From Staphylococcus pettenkoferi (GTDB lineage: Bacteria; Bacillota; Bacilli; Staphylococcales; Staphylococcaceae): a DNA stretch of 64,000 nt. Shown one piece after another: positions 37,267 through 45,941 of the stretch. The notes beneath the pieces were generated by a model. It was not told the DNA's origin, made no database searches, and worked only from the letters and a program-made list of their open reading frames with translations. The stretch covers positions 186,001 to 250,000 of the forward strand of contig NZ_JANSKK010000005.1 of assembly GCF_026659735.1 (NCBI RefSeq), written 5' to 3'. Made by a program: the position numbers and the translations under genes. Within the stretch, counting starts at the first letter, position 1; every line of letters starts with the position of its first letter.

Positions 37267-38109
37267 ATGACACATGAAATCTTGAATGATATTGAGCAGA
37301 ATAACTACAAAACGATTTATAAACTATTAAGTAAGTCTTTTAAGAAAAAGTTGAAAAAAAGAAATTTGAAGAAGATCTTCAAACGCTATAACAGTTATCA
37401 GTTTAATCACGTTCTATGTCGTGAAATGGATTGGAATGGCGGAAAGCGTTATATATGGCTAGATATAAATAACGGTGGTGGCATAAGGCTAGATATCAAT
37501 TCTGAATCAGTAATTGTAGGTTTGCTATTTAAAATATTTGAATCTACAGGAGAGGCTAAAGAAACCAATCTTGAATATACCATGCCAATTAATGATCGAT
37601 GGATGGTGTTCTGGGGCGGAGATAATGAATTACTAAACTATCATTATGTTTATAAAAATCAGCGTTATGCTTACGATCTATTTGTGAATGATGAAGGAAA
37701 GACTTATGCTAATAATCCCAAATCTAACAATAATTACTACGCATTTAATAAAGATGTGGTTGCTCCCGCTGATGGCACGATTCTCGATGTGGAAAATGAA
37801 GTGTATGATAATGAAGTAGGAACTATGAATGTAGATCAACCTGGAGGCAACTATGTGGTCATCAAACATAGAAATGATGAATATAGCTTTATTGCGCATT
37901 TCAAGCAATATTCTATAGTGAAAGCGATTGGAGATGAGGTTAAACAAGGAGAACTACTAGGGCAATGTGGGAATTCTGGTAATTCTTCAGAGCCCCATAT
38001 TCATTTTCAAGTTATGAATCGACCTTGCTTGAATTCATGTGAATCTCTAAAAATAAGATTTTGTAATGGTACAGAACCTATATTAGGAGATACTGTTACT
38101 AGTCAATAA
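37267..38109 (+). CDS. M23-family metallopeptidase-like protein
   Basis: This 280-residue protein has an N-terminal helical, basic domain (about 1-110, KSFKKKLKKRNLKK) and a C-terminal LytM/M23 domain. Zinc-ligand candidates are H...YD in NYHYVYKNQRYAYD, AHFKQ and the HxH in SEPHIHFQV. No signal peptide or membrane segment is seen, which is odd for a peptidoglycan hydrolase and points to a cytoplasmic target or non-classical release. The ATG at 37261 touches GGTGGGGG; the ATG at 37267 is better spaced. Confidence 0.75.
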   Translation: MTHEILNDIEQNNYKTIYKLLSKSFKKKLKKRNLKKIFKRYNSYQFNHVLCREMDWNGGKRYIWLDINNGGGIRLDINSESVIVGLLFKIFESTGEAKETNLEYTMPINDRWMVFWGGDNELLNYHYVYKNQRYAYDLFVNDEGKTYANNPKSNNNYYAFNKDVVAPADGTILDVENEVYDNEVGTMNVDQPGGNYVVIKHRNDEYSFIAHFKQYSIVKAIGDEVKQGELLGQCGNSGNSSEPHIHFQVMNRPCLNSCESLKIRFCNGTEPILGDTVTSQ

Positions 38110-38115
38110 ATTAAA

Positions 38116-38151
38116 AAAGACGACGAAAGCGCCAAACTTTCAGTCGTCTTT
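38116..38151. terminator. Bidirectional terminator
   Basis: AAAGACGAC (38116-38124) pairs with GTCGTCTTT (38143-38151), with inner GAAAG/CTTTC, between convergent genes. Confidence 0.85.
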
Positions 38152-38203
38152 ATGGAGTGAGATGGCGACACCACCTCACTCCTATTTTTTATGCAGAAAG
38201 TGA

Positions 38204-39736
38204 TTAAACGAGACCTAACCAGTGCCAATAAGTGAAACTAAAGACAACTACCAAAATGTAGCCTAATACTGTGATAGGTATGCCGGTTTTTAAGAAATCC
38301 TTAACTGTAAAGGTTTCTGTACCGTAAGCCAACATCGCTTGTGGCGAACTTACTGGAAGCAAGAATCCGAAACTGATGACGAATTGTTGAATCAAGACGA
38401 AACCGATAGATTGATCGCCGAGATGTAGCGTTGAAGTGAGTGAGATAAACACTGGGATCAACGCGGATGCTAAGCTGGTCGCACTAGCAAAACCTAGGTG
38501 AATAAGTATGTTGAATAATGAAATAAGTGCGATAGTTACTACAATCGGATAGTTGTCTAAACCGATGAGACCAAATGTCTTGTCACTGAGCCATTGTGCC
38601 GCGCCAGTTTGTAGTAGCACGTTACCGAGCGAGATACCAACACCGAAGACGATGACTGTTCCCCAAGGAATTTGTTTTTCAGCCTCTTTCCAAGACATAA
38701 TTCCAATTTTTGGCGTTAACATGATAGCTAACGCGATTAAGATAATGGATGATGAGTCGATAGGGTGTAACACTTTTTCAGTCGCCCAGAAGATGAGCAG
38801 TAATAAAGAAATAACGATGAGTCGCCATTCTTTTCCAGTAATTGGGCCTAGCTCATTTAATTGTTTTTTCACTAACTCTTTACCGCCAGAAATTTCTTTC
38901 TGTTCAGGTGGCATGACTTTTAACATGATAAAGTATAGCGCGATTGACATGATGATGGACCATGGTGCGGCATATAAGAACCATTGACCCCATGACACAT
39001 CGACGCCGAGTTTCGCGTTGATAAAGTTGATCGCAACGATGTTCTGAGCTGCGGCAGTCTTGATACCCACGTTCCATATGGACACGGCTTGAACCGCTGT
39101 CATGACAAGCAAACCGCCTAGTTTACTCTGCTTTGAAACACCAAATGCGGCAATCATTCCGAGCAAGATAGGGATGACGGCACCTGCACGAGCTGTTGCA
39201 GAAGGAACGAAGAATGCCAGCGCAATCGCAACTAATATTGTTCCAATGAGGATATTTTTCGTTTTATTTCCTACTACAGATAACACTAAAAGTGCAAGAC
39301 GTTTGTGTAAATTAGTGATTTTCATCGCAGTTGCTAAAAATAGCGCTGCTGCTACCAAAGCGACTGCACTTGATGAGAAACCGCTGAATGCAAGTTTGAG
39401 TGCATTACCTGTACCCATGATGTCGTCGCCTTTTAAGACGTGACCGTTTGCTTGAGGATTACCCAACTCTTTAGTTAAATCTCCGACTGGACTGAATCCC
39501 ACGAGCAAGATGATGAGCGCCACGACCATCGTAGACGAAACGGGATAAGTTACAGCTTCAGTCACCCATAAGATGACCGCAAAGAGGAGTATTGCGAGCG
39601 CACCTTTCGCCATGAATGGCAAGCTTTCTGGTGTTGGTAAAAGTAAAACGACGACCAGCGCGATGATACTAATAATTAACCATAGTGGCTTAAATGTAGT
39701 CTGTTTCTGATTTTTAATTTTTGTATTTTCTCCCAT
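38204..39736 (-). CDS. DASS-family sodium:dicarboxylate symporter (SdcS-like)
   Basis: This 510-residue SLC13/DASS carrier has about 11 membrane segments, with an SGFSSSAVALVAAALFLA region and a conserved LPVSSPQAMLAYGTETFTV segment near the C-terminus (SNT-like motifs). It resembles staphylococcal SdcS, which imports succinate, malate and fumarate with Na+. A cre-like sequence overlaps the ribosome binding site (AGGAAGCG...), suggesting glucose repression. It is a single gene. Confidence 0.85.
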   Translation of the reverse strand: MGENTKIKNQKQTTFKPLWLIISIIALVVVLLLPTPESLPFMAKGALAILLFAVILWVTEAVTYPVSSTMVVALIILLVGFSPVGDLTKELGNPQANGHVLKGDDIMGTGNALKLAFSGFSSSAVALVAAALFLATAMKITNLHKRLALLVLSVVGNKTKNILIGTILVAIALAFFVPSATARAGAVIPILLGMIAAFGVSKQSKLGGLLVMTAVQAVSIWNVGIKTAAAQNIVAINFINAKLGVDVSWGQWFLYAAPWSIIMSIALYFIMLKVMPPEQKEISGGKELVKKQLNELGPITGKEWRLIVISLLLLIFWATEKVLHPIDSSSIILIALAIMLTPKIGIMSWKEAEKQIPWGTVIVFGVGISLGNVLLQTGAAQWLSDKTFGLIGLDNYPIVVTIALISLFNILIHLGFASATSLASALIPVFISLTSTLHLGDQSIGFVLIQQFVISFGFLLPVSSPQAMLAYGTETFTVKDFLKTGIPITVLGYILVVVFSFTYWHWLGLV

Positions 39737-39750
39737 GTTAACGCTTCCTT
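39737..39750 (-). promoter_or_regulatory. Possible cre overlapping the symporter start
   Basis: AGGAAGCGTTAACA on the minus strand matches 8 of 10 fixed positions of TGWNANCGNTNWCA and covers both the ribosome binding site and the first base of the ATG. Confidence 0.35.
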
Positions 39751-40006
39751 TCTTTACATCTCTATTTTACTAAGAAATGTGATACAATTCATTACTTTGT
39801 TAAAATTTTCACAAATTATTGCAGAAAAAGATTTTCATAGATAGAAAAATATCGTGTGAGTTAAATGAAAAGCTGCTAGCGCGGAGGCTAACAGCTTTAA
39901 AGTATTTGTAGAGAAGTTTTATGTGAAAGGTCTGAAACTGTATTTTAAAAAGTGTCAGAAAATCAAGTCTTACAGAAATTCAGAAAAACACTTTGTATAC
40001 ACTCAA

Positions 40007-40765
40007 TTAATCTTTAACGGCATCAGGTTCTTCTGGTAAGAGCTGACCGCCATCAACGACGAGACTTTGTCCTGTAATAAATTTCGCTTCTTTAGCCGCA
40101 AAGAAAGCTACCGCGTAACCGATATCAGCTGGTTCGCCTAATTCGTGAGTAGGGATAATCTTACGAGTACCGTCGAGATAGGCTTCACCTTGAGCTTGAA
40201 GTCCTGCTGTGAGAACGTTACCTGGTTGAACCGCATTAACAGTGATACCGTATTTCGCATATTCGAGCGCAGCACTACGCATGTAACCGAGTTGACCCGC
40301 TTTCGTAGCACCATAGTGCGCCCATCCTGGATAACCTGTAATCGGTCCAGTTACTGAAGAAGTAATGATGACACGGCCATATTGTTGTTTTTTCATTTCT
40401 TTTAAAACGGCTTGAGTAACGAAGAACATACCTTTTAAGTTGATGTTTTGAATATAATCCCAGTCTTCCTCTGTTAAATCTTCAATTTCAATTTGTGGAT
40501 AAACACCCGTATTAGAGGCAAGAATATCAATTTTATCAAACTCTTTAACGATTTGATCCACGATGTCTTGAACGGCTTGTTTATCAGTGACATCCATTTT
40601 ATAGAATTTACCGTTAAGCGCCTCTGCAGTCTTTTGACCTTGTTCTTCATCTATGTCGCCGATGATGACTTTAGCACCAGCTTCTGCGAGTGATTCAGAA
40701 ATACCTTTACCGATACCATTCGCACCACCTGTGACTAAAGCAACTTGATTCGTTAAATCTAACAT
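40007..40765 (-). CDS. Classical SDR-family oxidoreductase
   Basis: A 252-residue enzyme: TGGANGIGKGIS cofactor loop (about 11-22), an NTGVYP active-site Asn region, the catalytic triad in ITSSVTG and YGATKAG (Tyr/Lys about 155/159), and a C-terminal GQSLVVDGGQ. The acidic GDID after strand 2 favours NAD. An ATG 37 codons upstream is open, but GAGGGAG lies just before the ATG at 40765, which gives the normal length. The substrate may be a polyol or acetoin-like compound. Confidence 0.85.
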   Translation of the reverse strand: MLDLTNQVALVTGGANGIGKGISESLAEAGAKVIIGDIDEEQGQKTAEALNGKFYKMDVTDKQAVQDIVDQIVKEFDKIDILASNTGVYPQIEIEDLTEEDWDYIQNINLKGMFFVTQAVLKEMKKQQYGRVIITSSVTGPITGYPGWAHYGATKAGQLGYMRSAALEYAKYGITVNAVQPGNVLTAGLQAQGEAYLDGTRKIIPTHELGEPADIGYAVAFFAAKEAKFITGQSLVVDGGQLLPEEPDAVKD

Positions 40766-40951
40766 ATTAACACGCTCCCTCTTACTTTCTTCACTATTAC
40801 TATTCCCTCTTTTATTCACAATTTCAGCTCTATACGGTGAAAGTAATGAAGTTTCTGTGACTTTCGTGTTGTTCAATAACTTTAAAATATTGTAACTAAA
40901 TATATTAAAAAAGTGGTATAATAAGTTGAAATTAATTAAGGAGTAGAGAAA

Positions 40952-41410
40952 ATGAAAAAATACTTAATTACACTCGTACTTATTTCAGTATTAACACTAA
41001 GTGCATGCGGAGAGAACAAAGACACATCTAAGAAAAATAATCATGAAGATCATAAAACACATAAAACAGCTAAAGAAGATAAAGAGACACAACATCAAGA
41101 TGACCACCAAAAATTTGGATTTAAAGAAGATGAAGATAGCGATCAATCAGCGAGTAACACCCAAACTAATGAGTCTCAAAGCGAGGGAAGTGGACAGCAG
41201 AGTAGTGGGGACAGTCAGCAAGCAGGAAATGAACAAAATGCCAATGATTCACAAATGCAAGAAATAGAGGAGTACGAAGCTTACCTAAGAAATAAAGAGA
41301 CTATGACACCGTCTGATTTAGAACATTACAATGACTTAGTTGGTGATCGTGAATTACCAGGGGATTTCGCTGAACGTACAGGACATAATGGTGTTGGTCC
41401 AGAAGAATAA
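40952..41410 (+). CDS. Acidic lipoprotein of unknown function
   Basis: Signal peptide with lipobox LSAC (Cys19), then a low-complexity region rich in Asp, His, Lys, Gln and Ser, and a folded-looking C-terminus (EYEAYLRNKETMTPSDLEHY and onward). 152 residues. AAGGAG precedes the ATG, with TATAAT about 30 bp upstream. It lies before two paralogous YxxP proteins; a second lipoprotein near 50041 also lies beside a third paralogue. Confidence 0.7.
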   Translation: MKKYLITLVLISVLTLSACGENKDTSKKNNHEDHKTHKTAKEDKETQHQDDHQKFGFKEDEDSDQSASNTQTNESQSEGSGQQSSGDSQQAGNEQNANDSQMQEIEEYEAYLRNKETMTPSDLEHYNDLVGDRELPGDFAERTGHNGVGPEE

Positions 41411-41612
41411 CAACAATGGAATGTCTAGCGAAAATTAATATTTTGCCCAGTATGCCTACTCAATTCTAAGAAACAGTTTAATAGTACTTATCTATCTTAT
41501 CTCTTCATTATTTCAAATAGTGGGGAGATTTTATTTGAGAAGATAATCTCACTCGTTTCTTAATTTATGCTAGGCTAGAGATAACTGAAATTCACAATAC
41601 GGAGGTACAATT

Positions 41613-42467
41613 GTGCGTACATTAAGCACTTTTCTATTACTCATTGTCGGCAGTTTAGCCATGGTGGGTTACATACTTTATCGTTTAATTACAAATCAGC
41701 CGTTGATCACTCCAACTTTCTGGTTTGGCCTTGCCCTCTGGGGATTGGTTGGAATAGCATTTATTGTCTTTCTTATTTCCCGGGGAATGATGTACAAGAT
41801 TTACAAGCATGATTATCACAAAGCTGAGCAGAATTATGACTTAAATTTAGCAGCCAACGAATATTACTACCATGCGCCGAGACTTGCTTTCGCTAATCAA
41901 ACGATTACGGTACATGGCAAACCTGAGATGTCTTTTCAACTTCATACGGAAAGTAAGTTTCAGAACTGGCTTTATATCTATGTAGGATGGCCGCTCACGA
42001 GTATTGAGCTGACATCTGCAGACCATAGAGTGGAACTGAAACGCATTAATCCGTTTTCGTTGCGGGTAAGATATTATGTTTATGTAGATAACCAATATGT
42101 AGGAATTTATAGGAAGAAGCGGCTCATTAGTGAGAAAGCGTATTTTAGTAAAATGGCCTATAAATTGATTACAGATAATAATAAAATGATTGAGTTGGAT
42201 AAAGGTTATGAAAGTACTGTGACCCAAATTACGCACGGTCGCGATAAATTGCTCACTGCTTTTAAAGGTCAACAAGATGAGATTCGCTATGCGATTCAGG
42301 TAAGAGGAATTTCTCAAAAGTTGAGAGTAGAGAAAGCGCTCAGTGATTTACCTGTACCTATTGAAATATTAATTGCACTCTACGTTCAAACGAATCTAAA
42401 TAGCGAAGAAGAACTTAAAATCTTCAATAACGTAGCGATGGGACCGATGAGTGGTCCAAGATTCTAG
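41613..42467 (+). CDS. Membrane-anchored YxxP-family protein (paralogue 1)
   Basis: Two N-terminal transmembrane segments (about 5-25, 35-60) precede a beta-rich cytoplasmic-type domain (about 75-284). It shares with two other genes here (42540, 49193) the pattern YYHAP, LYIYVGWPL, VELKRINPFSLRVRYYVYVD, GIYRKKRLISEKAYFSKMAY and a late PxEILIALYVQ. A tubby/LURP-one-like membrane-binding fold is possible but not proven. GTG start with GGAGGT. Confidence 0.55.
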   Translation: MRTLSTFLLLIVGSLAMVGYILYRLITNQPLITPTFWFGLALWGLVGIAFIVFLISRGMMYKIYKHDYHKAEQNYDLNLAANEYYYHAPRLAFANQTITVHGKPEMSFQLHTESKFQNWLYIYVGWPLTSIELTSADHRVELKRINPFSLRVRYYVYVDNQYVGIYRKKRLISEKAYFSKMAYKLITDNNKMIELDKGYESTVTQITHGRDKLLTAFKGQQDEIRYAIQVRGISQKLRVEKALSDLPVPIEILIALYVQTNLNSEEELKIFNNVAMGPMSGPRF

Positions 42468-42539
42468 AAAATTAAGCTTAGATAGATGAGATATTGAGAA
42501 ATTGATAGGTAGCCAATTCTAAATAAAGGAAGTGTAGAT

Positions 42540-43223
42540 ATGTTCAAAAAGTCAAAACCTCAAGAGTTTGATAACAAAGAAGTCATTCAAGGGTTGAACT
42601 TGCGAGAAGGAGACTATTTCTATCAAACGCCCCTTATGATTTGGAAAGATGATCCGATTACGATTTATAATGCAGATTCTGAAGAAATGACTTTTACCCC
42701 TTGGTTTAAATCGAAATTTTATCGTTGGATTTACTATATGGGAGGCGGAAGTTATCAAGGGGCTGTGATTAACTCCGAACATCATCAAGTTTGGCTCAAA
42801 CGGACGAATTGGTTTATGTATAATGCGAAATACGATGTTTACCTTGATGGTGAGAAGATTGGCGTATACCGTAAACAGAAACCTATTAAAGAGAAAGGGT
42901 TTAAGAAACAGTTGGCCTATAAACTCTTCATCGACGAACGCGAATTTGAGCTTTCTAATCCATATCTCAGTACAGAAATTGAAATTACAGAAAATGAAAA
43001 AGTGTTCTTTGAGGCGAAGCGGTCATTCTTCGACTTAGGTAAAAATAAAGTGACGCAAAAACGCGGTGAACAGCATCGTATTCACATGACTGAGCATGCC
43101 ACAGACTATCCACCAGAATTATGGCTCGCCCTTTATGCCCAAGCGATAATGAATTTGCATATTGAGCGAAGTCAAAGTGCCTCATCGGCAGGGCAGGGGC
43201 AGGTAGTTAATATCAACCAGTAA
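42540..43223 (+). CDS. YxxP-family protein (paralogue 2)
   Basis: A 227-residue soluble paralogue of the preceding gene, lacking the membrane anchor. It has YFYQTPLM, a YYMGGGSYQGAV segment, VWLKRTNWFMYNAKYDVYLD, GVYRKQKPIKEKGFKKQLAY, then RSFFDLGKNKVTQKRGEQHRI, and PPELWLALYAQAIMN. RBS AAAGGAAG. The tandem arrangement suggests local duplication and a possible complex. Confidence 0.55.
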   Translation: MFKKSKPQEFDNKEVIQGLNLREGDYFYQTPLMIWKDDPITIYNADSEEMTFTPWFKSKFYRWIYYMGGGSYQGAVINSEHHQVWLKRTNWFMYNAKYDVYLDGEKIGVYRKQKPIKEKGFKKQLAYKLFIDEREFELSNPYLSTEIEITENEKVFFEAKRSFFDLGKNKVTQKRGEQHRIHMTEHATDYPPELWLALYAQAIMNLHIERSQSASSAGQGQVVNINQ

Positions 43224-43238
43224 ACACTACTACAATAG

Positions 43239-43268
43239 AGGTTAGACTTACAGGAGTCTAGCCTTTTT
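43239..43268 (+). terminator. Rho-independent terminator
   Basis: AGGTTAGACT (43239-43248) pairs with AGTCTAGCCT (43255-43264) with one wobble, followed by TTTTTAC. Confidence 0.85.
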
Positions 43269-43379
43269 ACTATGTTATGAAAAATGGATTGAATGTAAGT
43301 GGATTTAAAGAAAATGATCTAGATTCATTACACAATGTTAAAAATGATATTGGTATATTATGCAGTAAGAGGTGAGAAG

Positions 43380-43712
43380 ATGAAAGTAAGTAGTCAAATT
43401 AAAAAATTTCGTCTGAATGCGGAAATGACGCAAACAGAATTAGCAGAAAAACTTTACACAACAAGACAAACAGTTTCTAAGTGGGAGCAAGGCACTATCG
43501 AACCGAATATAGAGATGTTGATTCAATTAGCGCAACTATTCGATGTTACTGCAGATGAACTTATAACAGGAGAGCAAAGCATAAGTGAATCTTCACAGAC
43601 ACAGATTACTAACCCAACTAATATGTGGGATTTTCTTATTAAAAGATGGTGGGTGATTATTATTGCTTTAATAATAATTTGCGGAACACTTGGACAAATA
43701 TTTGCATCGTAA
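43380..43712 (+). CDS. XRE-family regulator with C-terminal membrane helix
   Basis: This 110-residue protein has an HTH_3 domain (about 6-60, AEKLYTTRQTVSKWEQG), then a polar linker and a C-terminal hydrophobic segment (about 88-108). Membrane-tethered HTH proteins of this kind can sense membrane state. AGAGGTG precedes the ATG at 43380; an earlier ATG lacks a site. The CPBP protease gene starts 23 nt downstream, so they form a pair. Confidence 0.75.
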   Translation: MKVSSQIKKFRLNAEMTQTELAEKLYTTRQTVSKWEQGTIEPNIEMLIQLAQLFDVTADELITGEQSISESSQTQITNPTNMWDFLIKRWWVIIIALIIICGTLGQIFAS

Positions 43713-43735
43713 ACTATTGAATAAGGAGAATAGTA

Positions 43736-44569
43736 ATGAAGCTTATAGTTAAGACATTGAAAATCATAGGTGTCATTATTAGTGCTTTTATCATTACCGT
43801 TATTGCTCAAAATTTAGGTATATTATGGCATTTATTTCATTGGTATCGAATTGAAAGTATACTGCATGCTATAACTTATATTATTGCTACGTACATACTT
43901 ATTAAGTTATTTATTACTAAGGTACTTAATGATAAATTATCACATTATAACATTAAGCCATTTCGATTTTATCCAAGTATGCTGATACTTGGAATCTTAA
44001 TACCGACATTAACTATCGTTGTTTATATACTTTTTGTAGATGGTCATTTCGAGCTTCCGAATTATAATAATGAAACAATGTACACTCAAATTATAGATAG
44101 TGTATTTATAGGGAGTATCGCTGCACCTATAGTAGAAGAGATGGCCGTAAGAGGAGTAATGTTGAGTTATATATCTAAGAAAAGTAACATATATGTGGCA
44201 GTAATGATTCCAAGTATACTTTTCGCTTCTTTTCATTTATTTAATGGTATGTTAAATGGTATGAGTCTACTTTTACTAATAATTAGTGGAACTTTGGCTG
44301 GCGTATTATATAGTTTAGCAACAATTACTTTTAATAATATATGGGCAAGTATTTATTTACATATGATGTGGAATTTATTTGGTTTAATTAACATTAGCCC
44401 ACACAATGAGGGAATAGGAGTGCTACAGTATACTATTAAAACGAATAACATTGCTTTAACAGGCGGTGAATATGGTATGGATACCTCTATAATCTCAGTA
44501 TGTTTCTACATTATAGGGATTGCAGTACTTGGAGTTATGTATTATAAGAAAAAAGTGGGCAATAGCTAA
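43736..44569 (+). CDS. CPBP-family intramembrane metalloprotease (Abi type)
   Basis: A 277-residue protein with about eight membrane segments and the CPBP motifs APIVEEMAVRG (EExxxR, about residues 134-144), FASFHL (about 166) and HMMWN (about 216). Family members include eukaryotic Rce1 and staphylococcal MroQ and bacteriocin-immunity proteins. AAGGAG lies 6 nt before the ATG. Pairing with a membrane-linked XRE regulator suggests regulated proteolysis or peptide immunity. The substrate is unknown. Confidence 0.8.
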   Translation: MKLIVKTLKIIGVIISAFIITVIAQNLGILWHLFHWYRIESILHAITYIIATYILIKLFITKVLNDKLSHYNIKPFRFYPSMLILGILIPTLTIVVYILFVDGHFELPNYNNETMYTQIIDSVFIGSIAAPIVEEMAVRGVMLSYISKKSNIYVAVMIPSILFASFHLFNGMLNGMSLLLLIISGTLAGVLYSLATITFNNIWASIYLHMMWNLFGLINISPHNEGIGVLQYTIKTNNIALTGGEYGMDTSIISVCFYIIGIAVLGVMYYKKKVGNS

Positions 44570-44833
44570 AGAATGAATGGAAGAGATTATAAAAGAGAAA
44601 TTGAAGTAATTTCATGAATAAGCTGAATCACTAGCAATTGTCCAAAGAGAATAAGGCTGTGGCGTTATTCAAAAGTAAATTATGAGATAGTAGTAACTTT
44701 TTGTTTAGTTAAAATTGGTCCCCTAGACAAGAGAAAACTGTCAAAATGAAAACAATAGTTTTTATAAATCTTATTTAACGCTTCCCTTTTACAAATCTAT
44801 TTACTTATCAAAATTTCTAGTATAAACTAAAAG

Positions 44834-44845
44834 TGGTTATAACCA
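44834..44845. promoter_or_regulatory. GntR operator upstream of gntR
   Basis: The perfect palindrome TGGTTATAACCA lies 14-25 bp before the gntR start. The same half-sites occur before agaS (45904-45923). HutC-type GntR repressors use similar TGGT...ACCA sites. The rest of the 44570-44833 stretch shows nothing else. Confidence 0.65.
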
Positions 44846-44858
44846 GTTAGGAGTTCTT

Positions 44859-45584
44859 ATGAGTAATTTGCAAATGCCTTTGTATCTTCAAGTGTTTGAG
44901 GATCTCAAAGATAAGATCAAGAATCGAATATACAAAGAGGGGGAGAAGCTCCCTTCTGAACGGCAATTGTCACTTGAGTATGATGTGAGTCGGATTACGA
45001 TTCGTGAGGCGTTGAAGCATCTGGAGGAGCATCAGTATCTCCGCACTGAGCACGGTCGCGGTTCTTACGTCTTGGGCAACCAATACAACCAGATGTTGGA
45101 TAATCTCTATAGTTTCAAGGACGAAATTGTTAAAAATGGGGATACGCCACGCACGATTATGCTTAGTATTGAAGCGATTGAACCGCCCTCATATGTGCAA
45201 CAACACATGCAATTGACGGAATTTCAGAAAGTGTATAAATTGCGTCGTTTACGTCTTTCAAATGAGAAACCGCTTATTTACGAAACGACGTATTTGCCGC
45301 TCCACATGTGTGAAGGTCTCGATCGCTTTGACTTCAACCAGCACTCACTCTACGAGACATTGCATGATTACTATCAAATTGAAATCGATTATGCGTATGA
45401 AACGTTAACTTCGCGTAAAATGTCTACGACGGAAGCGACGTATCTTGAGACGGAACCGAACGATGTATGTATGTTTATCGAGCGTCATAGTTATGTCGAT
45501 AATCGTATCGTCGAATTTACAGAATCTGTAGCAAAAGCACAAGACTACAAATATACGGTGAAGTTGATTCAGAATCGAAAATAA
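44859..45584 (+). CDS. GntR/HutC-family repressor of the galactosamine operon
   Basis: A 241-residue protein: N-terminal winged helix (about 5-70, EGEKLPSERQLSLEYDVSRI), then a UTRA ligand-binding domain (about 85-235) as in sugar-phosphate-responsive NagR/AgaR regulators. TTAGGAG precedes the ATG. Matching palindromic sites before it and before agaS argue that it represses both. The likely inducer is an amino-sugar phosphate (inference). Confidence 0.8.
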   Translation: MSNLQMPLYLQVFEDLKDKIKNRIYKEGEKLPSERQLSLEYDVSRITIREALKHLEEHQYLRTEHGRGSYVLGNQYNQMLDNLYSFKDEIVKNGDTPRTIMLSIEAIEPPSYVQQHMQLTEFQKVYKLRRLRLSNEKPLIYETTYLPLHMCEGLDRFDFNQHSLYETLHDYYQIEIDYAYETLTSRKMSTTEATYLETEPNDVCMFIERHSYVDNRIVEFTESVAKAQDYKYTVKLIQNRK

Positions 45585-45941
45585 TGCGTTTTATCTAATG
45601 AGGTGGGGCACCACATTTTGATTTTAGTAGGCAATAGATGCGTTTTGGCTTGATAGAGCTAGGTGCCGGTTTTTCAAATTTGGCAGGTGCCACAACCTTA
45701 CCATCAGCGTTCATTCTTAAATGATCCAGGTAGGATAGCCTTACCATCGACGCATTTTCTCGAATAAGGTCAAGCAGTACAACCATACCAGAATCTGCCT
45801 ACCACCATCGCATTTTACCAAACGTAACTATTCAGAACACGCATAACCTGAGGCGAGTCGCAATTTCAACCCAATACGGACTCGTCATTTCTACTAAATT
45901 AACTGGTTATGACAACATAACCAATTTCGGAGGTGTAAGGG
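45585..45941. other. Intergenic region with a weak 63-codon minus ORF
   Basis: A minus-strand frame at 45595-45786 (MVVLLDLIRENASMVRLSYL...) reads like protein but lacks a convincing ribosome binding site. It may be a fragment of a former gene or repeat. The rest holds only the agaS operator and promoter. Confidence 0.25.
45904..45923. promoter_or_regulatory. GntR operator upstream of agaS
   Basis: TGGTTAT (45904-45910) and ATAACCA (45917-45923) form an inverted repeat around GACAAC, with the same half-sites as the gntR operator but wider spacing. Confidence 0.6.
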
